64,000 nucleotides of DNA from contig NZ_FNBW01000003.1 of assembly GCF_900102465.1 (NCBI RefSeq), positions 62,001-126,000 of the forward strand, read 5' to 3'. Shown here one piece after another: positions 26,507-35,199 of this stretch. The first letter of the stretch is position 1. Each line of letters begins with the position of its first letter. A model generated the notes under the pieces. That model did no database searches. It had not been told where the DNA came from and saw only the letters and a program-made list of their open reading frames with translations. Source of the DNA: Thalassobaculum litoreum DSM 18839. GTDB taxonomy: Bacteria; Pseudomonadota; Alphaproteobacteria; Thalassobaculales; Thalassobaculaceae. A program made the position numbers and the translations under genes.

Positions 26507-27123
26507 CCTGTTGGAGTAAGCCAGGGGAAGTCCTGGCCGTAGGAACGCTCGAAGGTCGAGAGGGTTTCAGAATGGGCGAGGGTCAGGTCGATATCGTCCT
26601 TGCCCTCCATCAGGCATTCCTTGACGAACGGGTCGATCTCGAAGCCGAACGTCTCCGGGTCGTTGGCCAGGCGTACCGTCTGGGTGGCGAGGTCGACGGT
26701 CAGCGGCGCGGAGGGATCGGCTTCGGCCATCTCCCAGATCCTCTCGATCGCCTCGATCGGCAGTTCGACCGGCAGCACGCCGTTCTTGGCGCAGTTCGAG
26801 CGGAAGATGTCGCCGAAGCTGGCGGCGATGACGCATCGGAAGCCGGCATCGGCGAGGGCGTAGACCGCACCCTCCCGGCTCGAACCGCCGCCGAAATTGC
26901 GGTCGGCAACCAGGATCTCCGCGCTCTGGTACTGCGGCTGGTTCAGCGGGAAATCCTCCCGCATCGAGCCGTCCTCGTTCCGGCGCAGGTCGTGGAACAG
27001 GTAATTGTCGTAGCCGTCCGAGCGCGGCTTGCGCAGGAAGCGGCCGGGCTGCAGCTGGTCGGTGTCCACATTGGCCAGCCGCAGGGGCACGACGGTGGCG
27101 GCGAGGGTTCCGAAGGGGTCCAT
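26503..27123 (-). CDS. leuD: 3-isopropylmalate dehydratase small subunit
   Basis: 206 residues. Typical features: the opening MDPFGTLAATVVPLRLANVDTDQLQPGRFL (DTDQ-I/L-x-P-x-R), NFGGGSSREGAVYAL (the swivel-domain substrate loop) and GVLPVELP. With LeuC it isomerises 2- and 3-isopropylmalate in leucine synthesis. It starts three bases after the leuC stop and overlaps the TerC-family ATG at its 3' end, forming a leuC-leuD-terC transcription unit. Length is that of the proteobacterial enzyme. Confidence 0.96.
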   Translation of the reverse strand: MDPFGTLAATVVPLRLANVDTDQLQPGRFLRKPRSDGYDNYLFHDLRRNEDGSMREDFPLNQPQYQSAEILVADRNFGGGSSREGAVYALADAGFRCVIAASFGDIFRSNCAKNGVLPVELPIEAIERIWEMAEADPSAPLTVDLATQTVRLANDPETFGFEIDPFVKECLMEGKDDIDLTLAHSETLSTFERSYGQDFPWLTPTG

Positions 27124-27126
27124 GGC

Positions 27127-28530
27127 TCAGCCCTCCGCCAGCTTGCGCACGTCGGTGATGGTGCCGGTGACGGCCGCCGCGGCCGCCATGGCCGGGCTCA
27201 TCAGATGGGTGCGGGACCCCGGCCCCTGGCGGCCGCGGAAATTGCGGTTGGTGGTCGACGCGCAGCGCTCGCCCGGCGGCACCATGTCGCCGTTGGTGGC
27301 GGCACACATGGAGCAGCCTGACTCAAGCCACTCGGCCCCGGCACCGGTGAAGATCCGGTCCAACCCTTCCTGCTCGGCCTGGCGCTTCACCATGGTGGAG
27401 CCGGGGACGATCATGGTCGGCACTTTCGTGCTGCGGTCCTTCAGGATCGCGGCGGCGGCCCGCAGGTCCTCGATCCGCGCGTTGGTGCAGGAGCCGATGA
27501 ACACCCGGTCCACCCGCAGCCCGTCCAGCGGCGCGCCGGGGGTCAGGCCCATATAGTCGACCGCCTTCTCGAAGGTCGTCCGGCGTCCTTCATTGGCCTC
27601 GCCGGACGGATCCGGTACGGCGGCGGTGACCGGCAGCGCGTGTTCGGGCGACGTCCCCCAGGTCACGGTCGGCGCGATCTCGTCGGCATGCAGCCGGACC
27701 TCGCGGTCGAAGACGGCGCCCTCGTCGGTCTTCAGGCCGCGCCAGAAAGCGACGGCCGCCTCCCAGTCGTCACCTTTCGGCATGTAGCGCCGGCCCTTAA
27801 GCCAGGAGATCGTCGTGTCGTCGGGTGCGATCATGCCGGCCCGGCCGCCGGCTTCGATCGACATGTTGCAGACGGTCATCCGCGCTTCCATGGACAGGCC
27901 GCGGATCGCCTCGCCGGCATATTCGATGACGTGACCGGCCGCCCCGTCGGCGCCGATCCTGGCGATCACCGACAGGATCAGGTCCTTCGCCGTCACATGC
28001 GGGCCGAGCTGCCCGTCGACGGTGATGCGCATGGTGCGCGGCCGCTTCTGCCAGAGCGTCTGGGTGGCGAGCACATGGCTCACCTCCGACGCGCCGATCC
28101 CGAAGGCCAGCGCCCCGAAGGCGCCGTGGGTGGAGGTGTGGCTGTCGCCGCAGACCAGCATGATGCCGGGCTGGGTGAGACCGAGCTCGGGGCCGACCAC
28201 ATGGACGATGCCCTGTTCCGGATCGCCGAGGCCGAACTGGCGGATGCCGTTGGTGCGGCTGTGCTCGTCCAGCAGCCGGATCATGGTGGCGATCTCCGGC
28301 TCGTCCGGGCCGACCTCGCGGTTGCGCGTCGGCACGTAGTGGTCGGCGATGGAGAAGGTGAGGTCGGGTCGGCGCACCTTGCGGCCGCTCATTGCCAGCT
28401 TCTCGAAGGCGTGGAACGAGCCTTCGTGGCACAGGTGGCGGTCAATCCACAGCAGCGTCTGCCCGTCGTCGCGGGCGGTGACGGTATGGGCGCGCCAGAT
28501 CTTTTCGAAGAGGGTGAGCTGTTCGGTCAT
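27127..28530 (-). CDS. leuC: 3-isopropylmalate dehydratase large subunit
   Basis: 467 residues. An aconitase-superfamily enzyme with the [4Fe-4S] cysteines in [13 protein letters not shown] and [12 protein letters not shown], and the substrate motifs [20 protein letters not shown] and [14 protein letters not shown]. It works with LeuD in the cytoplasm to make 3-isopropylmalate. Start ATG 28530 ([17 protein letters not shown]) matches family N-termini. The leuC-leuD pair is tightly packed. cobU lies 57 bases upstream on the same strand. Confidence 0.97.
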   Translation of the reverse strand: MTEQLTLFEKIWRAHTVTARDDGQTLLWIDRHLCHEGSFHAFEKLAMSGRKVRRPDLTFSIADHYVPTRNREVGPDEPEIATMIRLLDEHSRTNGIRQFGLGDPEQGIVHVVGPELGLTQPGIMLVCGDSHTSTHGAFGALAFGIGASEVSHVLATQTLWQKRPRTMRITVDGQLGPHVTAKDLILSVIARIGADGAAGHVIEYAGEAIRGLSMEARMTVCNMSIEAGGRAGMIAPDDTTISWLKGRRYMPKGDDWEAAVAFWRGLKTDEGAVFDREVRLHADEIAPTVTWGTSPEHALPVTAAVPDPSGEANEGRRTTFEKAVDYMGLTPGAPLDGLRVDRVFIGSCTNARIEDLRAAAAILKDRSTKVPTMIVPGSTMVKRQAEQEGLDRIFTGAGAEWLESGCSMCAATNGDMVPPGERCASTTNRNFRGRQGPGSRTHLMSPAMAAAAAVTGTITDVRKLAEG

Positions 28531-28587
28531 GGCCTGGAGATTAGCCGGAAGCGGGGGGAGGGCAAGGGGGTGTTGCTGGGTGCAGGG

Positions 28588-29100
28588 TCAGCCCTTCACC
28601 GTCATCGGTATTCCCGCAACCACCAGTTCCACCCGTGCCGCGTGCTCCGCCACCCGCTGGTGCAGCCGGCCGGCGTGGTCGCGGAAGTCGCGGGCCATCT
28701 TGTGCTCCGGGACGATGCCGAAGCCGACCTCGTTGGAGACCAGGATTGCCGGACCCGTAGGCGCCGCGCACCACGCCAGGAACTCTGCCGTCGCCGCCTC
28801 CAGGTCCCGGCCATGCACCATCAGATTGGTCAGCCAGGTGGTCAGGCACTCCACCAGCACCATCCGGCCCGGCCGGGCTTCGCCGGCCAGGGCGGCGGCG
28901 AGGGCAAGCGGCTCCTCCACCGTTGTCCAGCCATGGGCCGCCCGGTCCTCCCGGTGCTTGGCGATGCGCGCGGCCATATCGGCATCCATCGGCTCGGCGG
29001 TGGCGAGATAGATCCCCTCCAGCCCCGTCTCCCTGGCGAGCGCCTCGGCCCGGCGCGACTTGCCGGACCGGGCACCGCCCAGGATCAGGGTCAGTGTCAT
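28588..29100 (-). CDS. cobU: Adenosylcobinamide kinase / adenosylcobinamide-phosphate guanylyltransferase
   Basis: 170 residues. CobU/CobP phosphorylates adenosylcobinamide and then attaches GMP during cobalamin assembly. Visible are the P-loop LILGGARSGKS at 5-15, ATAEPMDADMAARIAKHREDR with the guanylylated His, VLVECLTTWLTNL, and LVSNEVGFGIVPEHKMARDFRD. No other cobalamin gene is in the window. The ATG overlaps the TAA of the upstream thiolase gene by one base, an odd functional pairing that may simply reflect operon compaction. Confidence 0.95.
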   Translation of the reverse strand: MTLTLILGGARSGKSRRAEALARETGLEGIYLATAEPMDADMAARIAKHREDRAAHGWTTVEEPLALAAALAGEARPGRMVLVECLTTWLTNLMVHGRDLEAATAEFLAWCAAPTGPAILVSNEVGFGIVPEHKMARDFRDHAGRLHQRVAEHAARVELVVAGIPMTVKG

Positions 29101-30257
29101 TACAGCGCCGCCGCGGTGCCGAGCAGGGCGGTGGATTCATGGGCGAACATGCCGCCATTGCCATGGGCGAGCCCGATGGTGGCGCCGTCGATCTGCCGTT
29201 CGCCGCATTCGCCGCGCAACTGCCGCACCGCCTCGATGGTGGTGAAGATGCCGAGCATGCCCGGATGGGTGCAGGACAGCCCGCCGCCATAGGTGTTGAA
29301 CGGCAGCGCCCCGCCCGGCCGCAGCCGCCCGTCGCCGACGAAGTCTCCCCCCTCGCCCTTGGGACAGAAGCCCAGATCCTCCAGCAGCATGACCGCGTTG
29401 ATGGTGAAGGCGTCGTAGACCTGCACCACGTCCACATCGGCCGGGGTGAGGCCGGCCATCGTGAACGCCTCGCGCCCGCTCTGCACGGCGGCGGTGGTGG
29501 TGAGCGACGGCATCATCGAGTACTGGCGGTGGGTATGCCCGCCGGCGCAGCCAAGCAGGTAGACGGGGGTCTTCTTCAGGTCCTTCGCCCGGTCGGCCCG
29601 GGTCATGACGATGGCGCCGCCGCCGTCGGTCACCAGGCAGCAGTCGCGCACGGTCAGCGGGTCGCAGACCATGCGGGAGGAGAGCACATCGTCCACGCTC
29701 AGCGGATCGCGCATGAAGGCTTCGTCGTTCATTCCGGCCCACATCCGCGCGGCGACGGCGACCTCGGCGAGCTGTTCGCGGGTGGTGCCGTAGTCGTGCA
29801 TGTGACGGGCCGCCGACATGGCGTATCCGGCGATCGGCGCGCGCAGGTCGTAGGGCTTCTCGTATGGCAGGTTCTCCGCCCCGGACGGCGAATGCAGCTT
29901 GCCCGACGCGGTGCGCTGGTTCGAGCCGTAGACGATCAGCGCCACGTCGCAGAGCCCGTTCTCCAGCGCCAGGGCGGCGTGCAGCATCTGGATGACGGCG
30001 GAGGAGCCGCCGACGATGGTGGCCTCGGAGAAGCGCGGCTCGATGCCGAGATACTCGCCGTAGGTCAGGGCCGGGAACACCGAATGCATGGAGACGGCGA
30101 ACAGCCCGTCCACGTCCTTCAGACTCAGCCCGGCGTCGGCCAGGGCGGCGCGGGCGGCGTCGGCGGCGATCTCCATGTGGCTGTAGCCGGGGGCCTCGCC
30201 CAGATGGGCGGTGGCGGCACCGACGATGGCGGCCTTGCCGCGATGGGACCAGGTCAT
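29100..30257 (-). CDS. Thiolase-fold protein (SCP2-thiolase/lipid-transfer type)
   Basis: 385 residues with the double thiolase fold (AAIVGAATAHLGEAPG..., ADAARAALADAGLSLKDVDGLF, and the C-terminal half TPADVDVVQVYDAFTINAVMLLEDLGFC). Where classic thiolases have the nucleophilic Cys, this protein reads IVGGSSAVIQ, and the late CxG motif is replaced by LAHGNGG; the His in GLSCTHPG is kept. These changes are typical of the SCP2-thiolase-like branch, which pairs with DUF35 OB-fold proteins, as here: the partner gene overlaps by four bases. The complex may cleave or bind a branched acyl-CoA, but substrate and even catalysis are uncertain. Confidence 0.87.
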   Translation of the reverse strand: MTWSHRGKAAIVGAATAHLGEAPGYSHMEIAADAARAALADAGLSLKDVDGLFAVSMHSVFPALTYGEYLGIEPRFSEATIVGGSSAVIQMLHAALALENGLCDVALIVYGSNQRTASGKLHSPSGAENLPYEKPYDLRAPIAGYAMSAARHMHDYGTTREQLAEVAVAARMWAGMNDEAFMRDPLSVDDVLSSRMVCDPLTVRDCCLVTDGGGAIVMTRADRAKDLKKTPVYLLGCAGGHTHRQYSMMPSLTTTAAVQSGREAFTMAGLTPADVDVVQVYDAFTINAVMLLEDLGFCPKGEGGDFVGDGRLRPGGALPFNTYGGGLSCTHPGMLGIFTTIEAVRQLRGECGERQIDGATIGLAHGNGGMFAHESTALLGTAAAL

Positions 30258-30652
30258 GCCGAGGCTCCTTCAGCGGGATCGAACACCACGACCGTCTGGC
30301 CGTCCTGCTTGGCGAGGCGGGCGGCGACCGGCATGCCGATGGCGACCTCGGTCGGCTCCATGCCTTCCACCCGGCTCATCATCCGCACGCCCTCGTCCAG
30401 ATCGACGAGGCAGACATTATAGTCGCCGCCGCTTTCCGGCCGCCGGCGGATGACGGTGGTGGAATGCACGGTCCCCTTGCCGCTCGGCGCCACCCAGTCG
30501 AGGTCTTCGCCGTCACAGGACGGGCACATGACACGCGGCTGGAAGATGTGGGTGTTGCAGGAGGCGCAGCGCTGGATCCGCCAGTCCCCGGCCTCCAGAT
30601 AGGCGAAATAGGTGGCGTCGGGGCCGCCGGGGGCGGGCTTGGCGTCGGGCAT
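30254..30652 (-). CDS. Zn-ribbon OB-fold (DUF35) partner of the thiolase-like protein
   Basis: 132 residues. An N-terminal rubredoxin-like zinc ribbon (CASCNTHIFQPRVMCPSC, two CxxC pairs) is followed by an OB-fold (GTVHSTTVIRR..., VCLVDLDEGVRMMSRVEG). Such DUF35 proteins bind acyl-CoA and form tight complexes with SCP2-type thiolases, for example in toluene degradation (BbsA with BbsB) and steroid side-chain loss. The TGA overlaps the ATG of the thiolase gene (30254-30257), fitting an obligate complex made from one mRNA. ATG 30652 is used; GAGGA precedes it. Confidence 0.9.
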   Translation of the reverse strand: MPDAKPAPGGPDATYFAYLEAGDWRIQRCASCNTHIFQPRVMCPSCDGEDLDWVAPSGKGTVHSTTVIRRRPESGGDYNVCLVDLDEGVRMMSRVEGMEPTEVAIGMPVAARLAKQDGQTVVVFDPAEGASA

Positions 30653-30997
30653 GTGCGGGTTCCTCCTGTGCGTCCGTTTTTCTTCAGTTCTTTCGTCTCC
30701 CCGGCCTTGCGCAGAGGCCTAGGGTCGGTGCCACTGGAGCGCCGGGCAATTTGCCTCCGTCGCTCCAGCAAGCGTTTGCCTCGGTCCCGGCGCAGGGCCG
30801 GGAAGACCGTTCCGTGTAGGGGGCAGCGGTTTCGTCCGCTATCCCCAATTCTCCGTTCCTTTCCGTCTCCCCGGCCTCGTGCCGGGGCCCAGGGTCGGTG
30901 CCACTGGAGCGCCGGGCGATTTGCCTCCGTCGCGCCAGCAGGCGTTTGTCTCGGCCCCGGCGCAGGGCCGGGAAGACGGGTCAAGGACGCTGGAGAC
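30653..30997. other. 345-base intergenic region with two tandem REP-doublet copies
   Basis: No gene seen. Apart from the ribosome site of the DUF35 gene at the left end, the gap is filled by the two repeat copies at 30695-30807 and 30865-30977 and a 57-base spacer. Confidence 0.7.
30695..30977. repeat. Two tandem copies of a 113-base REP-doublet-like element
   Basis: Copy 1 is 30695-30807 and copy 2 is 30865-30977. Both begin GTCTCCCCGGCCT and end GGCCGGGAAGAC (inverted ends), and both share AGGGTCGGTGCCACTGGAGC and most of the interior, differing at scattered positions and in the first 25 bases. Inside, CTGGAGCG and CGCTCCAG (copy 1) form a further inverted pair. The high identity of adjacent copies points to recent duplication or repeated insertion. 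Confidence 0.8.
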
Positions 30998-32542
30998 CTA
31001 CACAACCCGCCCCTGCGCCCGCGCGCGGGGATCGCCGACCGCCACCGCCATGCCGTCCGCGTCGACCGAGATCGTCTGGCAGACCGCCATCATCGGGTCG
31101 CGCACCGGGTTCACAGACAGAGTCAGGCCCAGTTCCCCGGCCACCGCACGGGCGGTGTCGGCGATGTCCGGGTCGCACATCATGCTGTCCTCTTCCGCAT
31201 GCACGCGCGCCTCGCGCACCGCCTTCTCCAGCGGAATGTCGCGGCCGAGATGGTGGAACAGGATCTGCATCAGGGCGGTGACGATGCGGGTCGCCCCCGA
31301 GGCGCCGATCGCCATTGCCGCCCGGTTCCCCTCGAACAGCAGGGTCGGCATCATCGACGACGCCGGCCGTTTGCCGCCGACCACCGAGTTCGCGCTGCCC
31401 TCCCAGGCGTGGAACAGCCGCATCTGGTTGTTCAGCAGGATCCCCGTGCCCGGCACCACCACCGCGGAGTGGTTGTTGTTGGAGAAGGTGATGCAGGCGG
31501 CGTTGCCGATGGCGTCCATGGCGCAGAGGCTCGTGGTCTCCGTACTCTCGCCGCCCGGCGCGATGGGCGAGGGCACGAAGGCGGGATCGCCCAGCCCGCG
31601 GCGTCGGGCGTTGAACATTGCCAGCATGGCCTCGGCCAACGCCTTGGTGCGGCCGTGCGCGTCCTCCGGGACGCCCGCGGCGTCCAGGGCGGCGAGGCCC
31701 TTGGCGACCATGAAGCCGGTCGAGGGCGGCCCCATGGTGGCAATCCGGCGGCCCCGGTACTGCCCGCCGGCGGCCGGCCGGCGCACCACGTGGTAGCTGG
31801 CGAGATCGTCGGCGGTGAGGAAGCCGCCATGGGCCTCCATCTCGGCGACGATCTTGGCCCCGAGTTCGCCCTCGTAGAGCGCGCGCGGCCCTTCATCGGC
31901 GATCAGCTCCAGGCTCGCGCCGTAATCCGACATGTCCATGCGGTCGCCGGCCTGGAACAGGCCGCCGTCCGGCTTGAGCAGCATCGCCGCCGTGGCCGGC
32001 ATGTAGGACAGCATGTCCTTGCTGCGCGACATCCGCAGCGCGGCCTTGGGCGCCACGTCGAAGCCGTCATAGGCGAGGCGGATCGCCGGCGCCATCACCG
32101 ACTTCAGCGGCATCCGCCCGAAGGTGTCGAGCGCCCGGCAAAGGCCGGCGGCCGCCCCGGGTACCGCGACCGAGCGGTGGCCGATCTCGTTGGCCTTGTC
32201 CTTGACCAGGATGGTGTAGTCACCCAACGGATTGACCGACTGGAACAGCTCGTACTTGGCGTTGACCGGGGCGGTGCCCATGAAGTCGAAGGTGGTCGTG
32301 GTCTTGGTCCGCGCATGATGTACGGTCATGAACCCGCCGGCCCCCAGGCCGCTGTCCAGCGGCTCGACCACGCCCATGGCGAAGGCGGTGGCGATCACCG
32401 CGTCGATGGCGTTGCCGCCGCGCTCCAGGATCTCCACACCGGCCTCGGCCGCGTCGGGATTGCCGCAGGCCACCGCCCCCAGCTTCATGGGCGCGCGTTC
32501 GTAACCGACCCAATCGGCGTTCGGGTCAAATCCGTCAGGCAT
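30998..32542 (-). CDS. Gamma-glutamyltransferase family protein
   Basis: 514 residues. An Ntn-hydrolase precursor that self-cleaves before a Thr; the site is in GGESTETTSLCAMD (Thr 336 is the likely nucleophile, as in TTH/TTS of known enzymes), with the downstream substrate loop KRPASSMMPTLLF and GASGATRIVTA. The N-terminal half carries GGNAIDAVIATAFAMGVVEP and GLGAGGFM. No signal peptide is seen, unlike E. coli Ggt, so this is probably a cytoplasmic member acting on gamma-glutamyl or related amides in catabolism. Substrate not determinable. It is separated from the downstream DUF35 gene by the tandem repeat. Confidence 0.92.
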   Translation of the reverse strand: MPDGFDPNADWVGYERAPMKLGAVACGNPDAAEAGVEILERGGNAIDAVIATAFAMGVVEPLDSGLGAGGFMTVHHARTKTTTTFDFMGTAPVNAKYELFQSVNPLGDYTILVKDKANEIGHRSVAVPGAAAGLCRALDTFGRMPLKSVMAPAIRLAYDGFDVAPKAALRMSRSKDMLSYMPATAAMLLKPDGGLFQAGDRMDMSDYGASLELIADEGPRALYEGELGAKIVAEMEAHGGFLTADDLASYHVVRRPAAGGQYRGRRIATMGPPSTGFMVAKGLAALDAAGVPEDAHGRTKALAEAMLAMFNARRRGLGDPAFVPSPIAPGGESTETTSLCAMDAIGNAACITFSNNNHSAVVVPGTGILLNNQMRLFHAWEGSANSVVGGKRPASSMMPTLLFEGNRAAMAIGASGATRIVTALMQILFHHLGRDIPLEKAVREARVHAEEDSMMCDPDIADTARAVAGELGLTLSVNPVRDPMMAVCQTISVDADGMAVAVGDPRARAQGRVV

Positions 32543-32706
32543 GCGGGAATCCTCCAGAAAAAGGGCGGCATCCGGCGCCTAGGGTGGTGCGCGGAGCCGG
32601 CAAAGGCTAGACAAAGCCGCCCCGCATACACAAGCTCCCTTCCGCCGTGCCTACCGGGGCGCCCGTCCGTCCCGTTCCGTTCTGCAAACTCCAGTCGAGG
32701 TCCATC

Positions 32707-33705
32707 GTGAGCGAAGCGCCCACCGTTCTGCTGACCGGCAAGAACTCGATCCGCCGCGCCGATTTTCTGGCCGAAAATACCGAGTCCCATCTGCGTTTCG
32801 TCTGCTGCGACATGGCGGAGGAGCCGGAGCGCCTGCAGGAGCTGCTGCCGGAGGCGGACGTGATCGTCGGCGGCGGCCGGGGGCTGAAATTCCCGGCGAC
32901 CAACCGTCTGAAGCTCTTTCAGATCCCGTTCACCGGCTACGACTGGATCACCCCGCCGGAGCTGCCCAAGGGCGTGCTGTTCTGCAACACCCACGAGCAC
33001 GAGACCACCATCGCCGAGCATATCCTGGCCGGCATGCTGGAATTCCAGACCGGGCTGATGCGCGACACCCATCCGATGATGGTGGCGAAATCCTATAACG
33101 GCCGCTCGATCTCCGCCGGGCCGATGCATCGCGAGATGCGCGGCTGCACCGTGGGCATCGTCGGCTACGGCCATATCGGCCGCGAGGTCGCCCGGCGCTG
33201 CAAGGCGTTCGACATGAAAGTGCTGGCGGTCAGCCGCACCGTCCGGGACGAGGGCGACCTGGTCGACGCCTACTGGACGGTGGATGACGGGCTCGACCGG
33301 CTGTGCGCGGAGAGCGATTTCGTGATCGTCTGCGCGCCGCTGGACGACGTGACCCGCGGCATGATCGGCGCGGCCCAGTTCAAGGCCATGAAGCCGGACG
33401 CGGTGATCAGCAATGTCGGCCGCGGCGAGGTGATCGACGAGGCCGCCCTGTACGAGGCGCTGTCCTCGAAGCGCATTCGCGGCGGCATCATCGACGTCTG
33501 GTACGTCTATCCCTCGAAGGACGACCCGAACCCCTGGCCGTCGAAGTTTCCGTTCCAGAAGCTGGATAACGTGATCCTGTCGCCGCACAACTCGGCCTGG
33601 ACCGAGCCGATGACCACCCGGCGCTGGCTGTTCGTGGCCAAGCAGCTCGACCGGTTTGTCACCGGCGAGCCGCTGGAGAACGTCTGCTTCGAGGGCGAGG
33701 GGTAA
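32707..33705 (+). CDS. D-2-hydroxyacid dehydrogenase family protein
   Basis: 332 residues. A Rossmann NAD domain with GIVGYGHIGREVARR around 154-168, the catalytic Arg in ISNVGRGEVIDE, and the catalytic His in LSPHNSAWTEP near 295. The N-terminal substrate domain has HEHETTIAEHILAGML. It reduces a 2-oxo acid or oxidises a D-2-hydroxy acid. GTG 32707 is chosen as start with CGAGG upstream; the frame is open 60 bases more. It is divergent from the gamma-glutamyltransferase gene and convergent with TauE, with a solo REP palindrome after the stop. Confidence 0.88.
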   Translation: MSEAPTVLLTGKNSIRRADFLAENTESHLRFVCCDMAEEPERLQELLPEADVIVGGGRGLKFPATNRLKLFQIPFTGYDWITPPELPKGVLFCNTHEHETTIAEHILAGMLEFQTGLMRDTHPMMVAKSYNGRSISAGPMHREMRGCTVGIVGYGHIGREVARRCKAFDMKVLAVSRTVRDEGDLVDAYWTVDDGLDRLCAESDFVIVCAPLDDVTRGMIGAAQFKAMKPDAVISNVGRGEVIDEAALYEALSSKRIRGGIIDVWYVYPSKDDPNPWPSKFPFQKLDNVILSPHNSAWTEPMTTRRWLFVAKQLDRFVTGEPLENVCFEGEG

Positions 33706-33727
33706 GCCACTTCCGTTTCCCCCGACT

Positions 33728-33754
33728 GTCATCCCGAAACAAGTTCGGGATGAC
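33728..33754. repeat. Solo REP-like palindrome (GTCATCCCGAA...TTCGGGATGAC)
   Basis: GTCATCCCGAA-ACAAG-TTCGGGATGAC is a perfect 11-bp inverted repeat between convergent genes, matching the end motif (GTCATCCCGG / CCGGGATGAC) of the family A elements at 44031, 46406 and 47921. Confidence 0.7.
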
Positions 33755-33774
33755 GGGTCAGAAGGGGCGGACAT

Positions 33775-34536
33775 TCACCCCCACACCGCCTTGCGGATCA
33801 GGTTGGCGCCCATCAGGGCCATGGCGATGAACACCGCCTGGCGGAAACGGGCCTGGGGCAGGTGGGCGCGGATGCGGGTGCCGATCGCCATCGCCGCCAG
33901 CGCCGCCACCAGCGCCACCGCCGACAGCGGCAGGGTCTCCACGGTGATCCCGCCATTGGCCCAGATGGCCACCACCCAGACCAGCCCGGTCAGGAAGAAC
34001 GACAGCCCCACCCCCTGCACATATTCGTCACGGGTCAGGTTCAGGCTGGCGAGATAGACCGCGATCACGATCCCCTGGCTACCGGTCATCCCGCCGATGA
34101 CGCCGGAGACGAGGCCGACGGGCACCGACAGGGCGAGTTCCCGGCGTTGCGGGATCACCGGCATGCCGCCAAGCACCTGCATTCCGGCATTGGCGATCAG
34201 CAGGCAGCCCAGCGCGATCTGCATCCATTTCGGATCGACCGAGAACAGGATCTCGGTGCCGATCCACAGACCCACCGCCGCCGCTGCGTTCAGCAGGCCG
34301 AACCGCTTCGCCAGGGTGCCCACGGCGCCGACCTGGATGATCTGCCACAGGTTGGAGATCAGCAGCGGGATGATCAGGATGCCGATGGCCGTGCGCAGGC
34401 TGACCACATTGGCCAGGATGGCCATGGCGATGGTCGGCAGGCCGAGGCCGATGATGCCCTTGACCCCGCCGCCGACGGCAAAGGCGAAGGCGACGAGCAG
34501 TGCCAGCGACAGCTCGGGAAGCGGGAGATCGGGCAT
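33775..34536 (-). CDS. Sulfite exporter TauE/SafE family membrane protein
   Basis: 253 residues with about eight hydrophobic segments arranged in two halves. The duplicated motif GGGVKGIIGLGLPTIAMAILA in the first half and VSGVIGGMTGSQGIVIAVYL in the second is characteristic of TauE/SafE permeases. They export sulfite, sulfoacetate or other organic anions; substrate unknown here. It lies 21 bases downstream of the pseudaminic-acid-type methylase on the same strand and may be read from that operon, though a functional link is not shown. Confidence 0.88.
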   Translation of the reverse strand: MPDLPLPELSLALLVAFAFAVGGGVKGIIGLGLPTIAMAILANVVSLRTAIGILIIPLLISNLWQIIQVGAVGTLAKRFGLLNAAAAVGLWIGTEILFSVDPKWMQIALGCLLIANAGMQVLGGMPVIPQRRELALSVPVGLVSGVIGGMTGSQGIVIAVYLASLNLTRDEYVQGVGLSFFLTGLVWVVAIWANGGITVETLPLSAVALVAALAAMAIGTRIRAHLPQARFRQAVFIAMALMGANLIRKAVWG

Positions 34537-34557
34537 GATGTGTCCGGCGCCGTGGGT

Positions 34558-35199
34558 TCAGGCGCCGGCCTTTTCGCCAGTTTTTTCCATCAGGAACCAG
34601 GTGACGTCGTCGGCCGGGAAGGCCGGATCGCGATGGTACTGGAAACCGTAATCCACCAGCCGCAGGTCGGGGAAGCGGTCCATCATCTCGCCGGCGAAAT
34701 CGCGCTTGAACAATCGGTCCTGGTGGCCCCGGTACGGGATCGCGGCGGGACTGGGGTTGTAGTATTCCGACAGCAGGATCAGCCGGGACGACGCGGCGTA
34801 GAGGTTGTCGTACACGGTCGGCAGGGCGTCCGGATTGATGTGGATGAGCACGCCGGAGCAGAAGGCGAGCTCGCTGACCTCGACCGGGTGTTTCTCCAGG
34901 ATCGAGCCGTGATGCACCGCCACGCCGGGCAGCGTGCGCAGCACCTCCACCGCCTTTGCGTTGATCTCGATGGCCGACAGCGCGATCTGCGGCAGCAGGT
35001 GGCGCAGGGCGACCAGGTTGATGCCGACATTGGGACCGAACTCCACCGCCGAGGCCACGCCTCCGGCCCGCTTCAGGGCGTTGGAGAACAGATGGGTGCG
35101 CGAGGCCAGCAGGGAGGCCCCCTGGTTGCGATCGACATAGTCGTCGCCGAACGCGCCGCTCCAGAACGCCTCCTGTTCGGTGCGCCAGCTCGTCGTCAT
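34558..35199 (-). CDS. Pseudaminic acid biosynthesis-associated methylase
   Basis: 213 residues. Start MTTSWRTEQEAFWSGAFGDDYVDRNQG closely matches the TIGR03587-type methylases found beside pseudaminic acid genes. The SAM motif is SAVEFGPNVGINL around 64-76, followed by LSAIEINAKAVEVL. Other segments (CSGVLIHINPDALPTVYDNLY, ILLSEYYNPSP) also fit. It may methylate a hydroxyl or acyl group of a nonulosonic acid sugar. ATG 35199 overlaps the stop of the cytidylyltransferase gene by four bases, so the two are translated together. The open frame extends to 35271 but within that neighbour. Confidence 0.88.
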   Translation of the reverse strand: MTTSWRTEQEAFWSGAFGDDYVDRNQGASLLASRTHLFSNALKRAGGVASAVEFGPNVGINLVALRHLLPQIALSAIEINAKAVEVLRTLPGVAVHHGSILEKHPVEVSELAFCSGVLIHINPDALPTVYDNLYAASSRLILLSEYYNPSPAAIPYRGHQDRLFKRDFAGEMMDRFPDLRLVDYGFQYHRDPAFPADDVTWFLMEKTGEKAGA

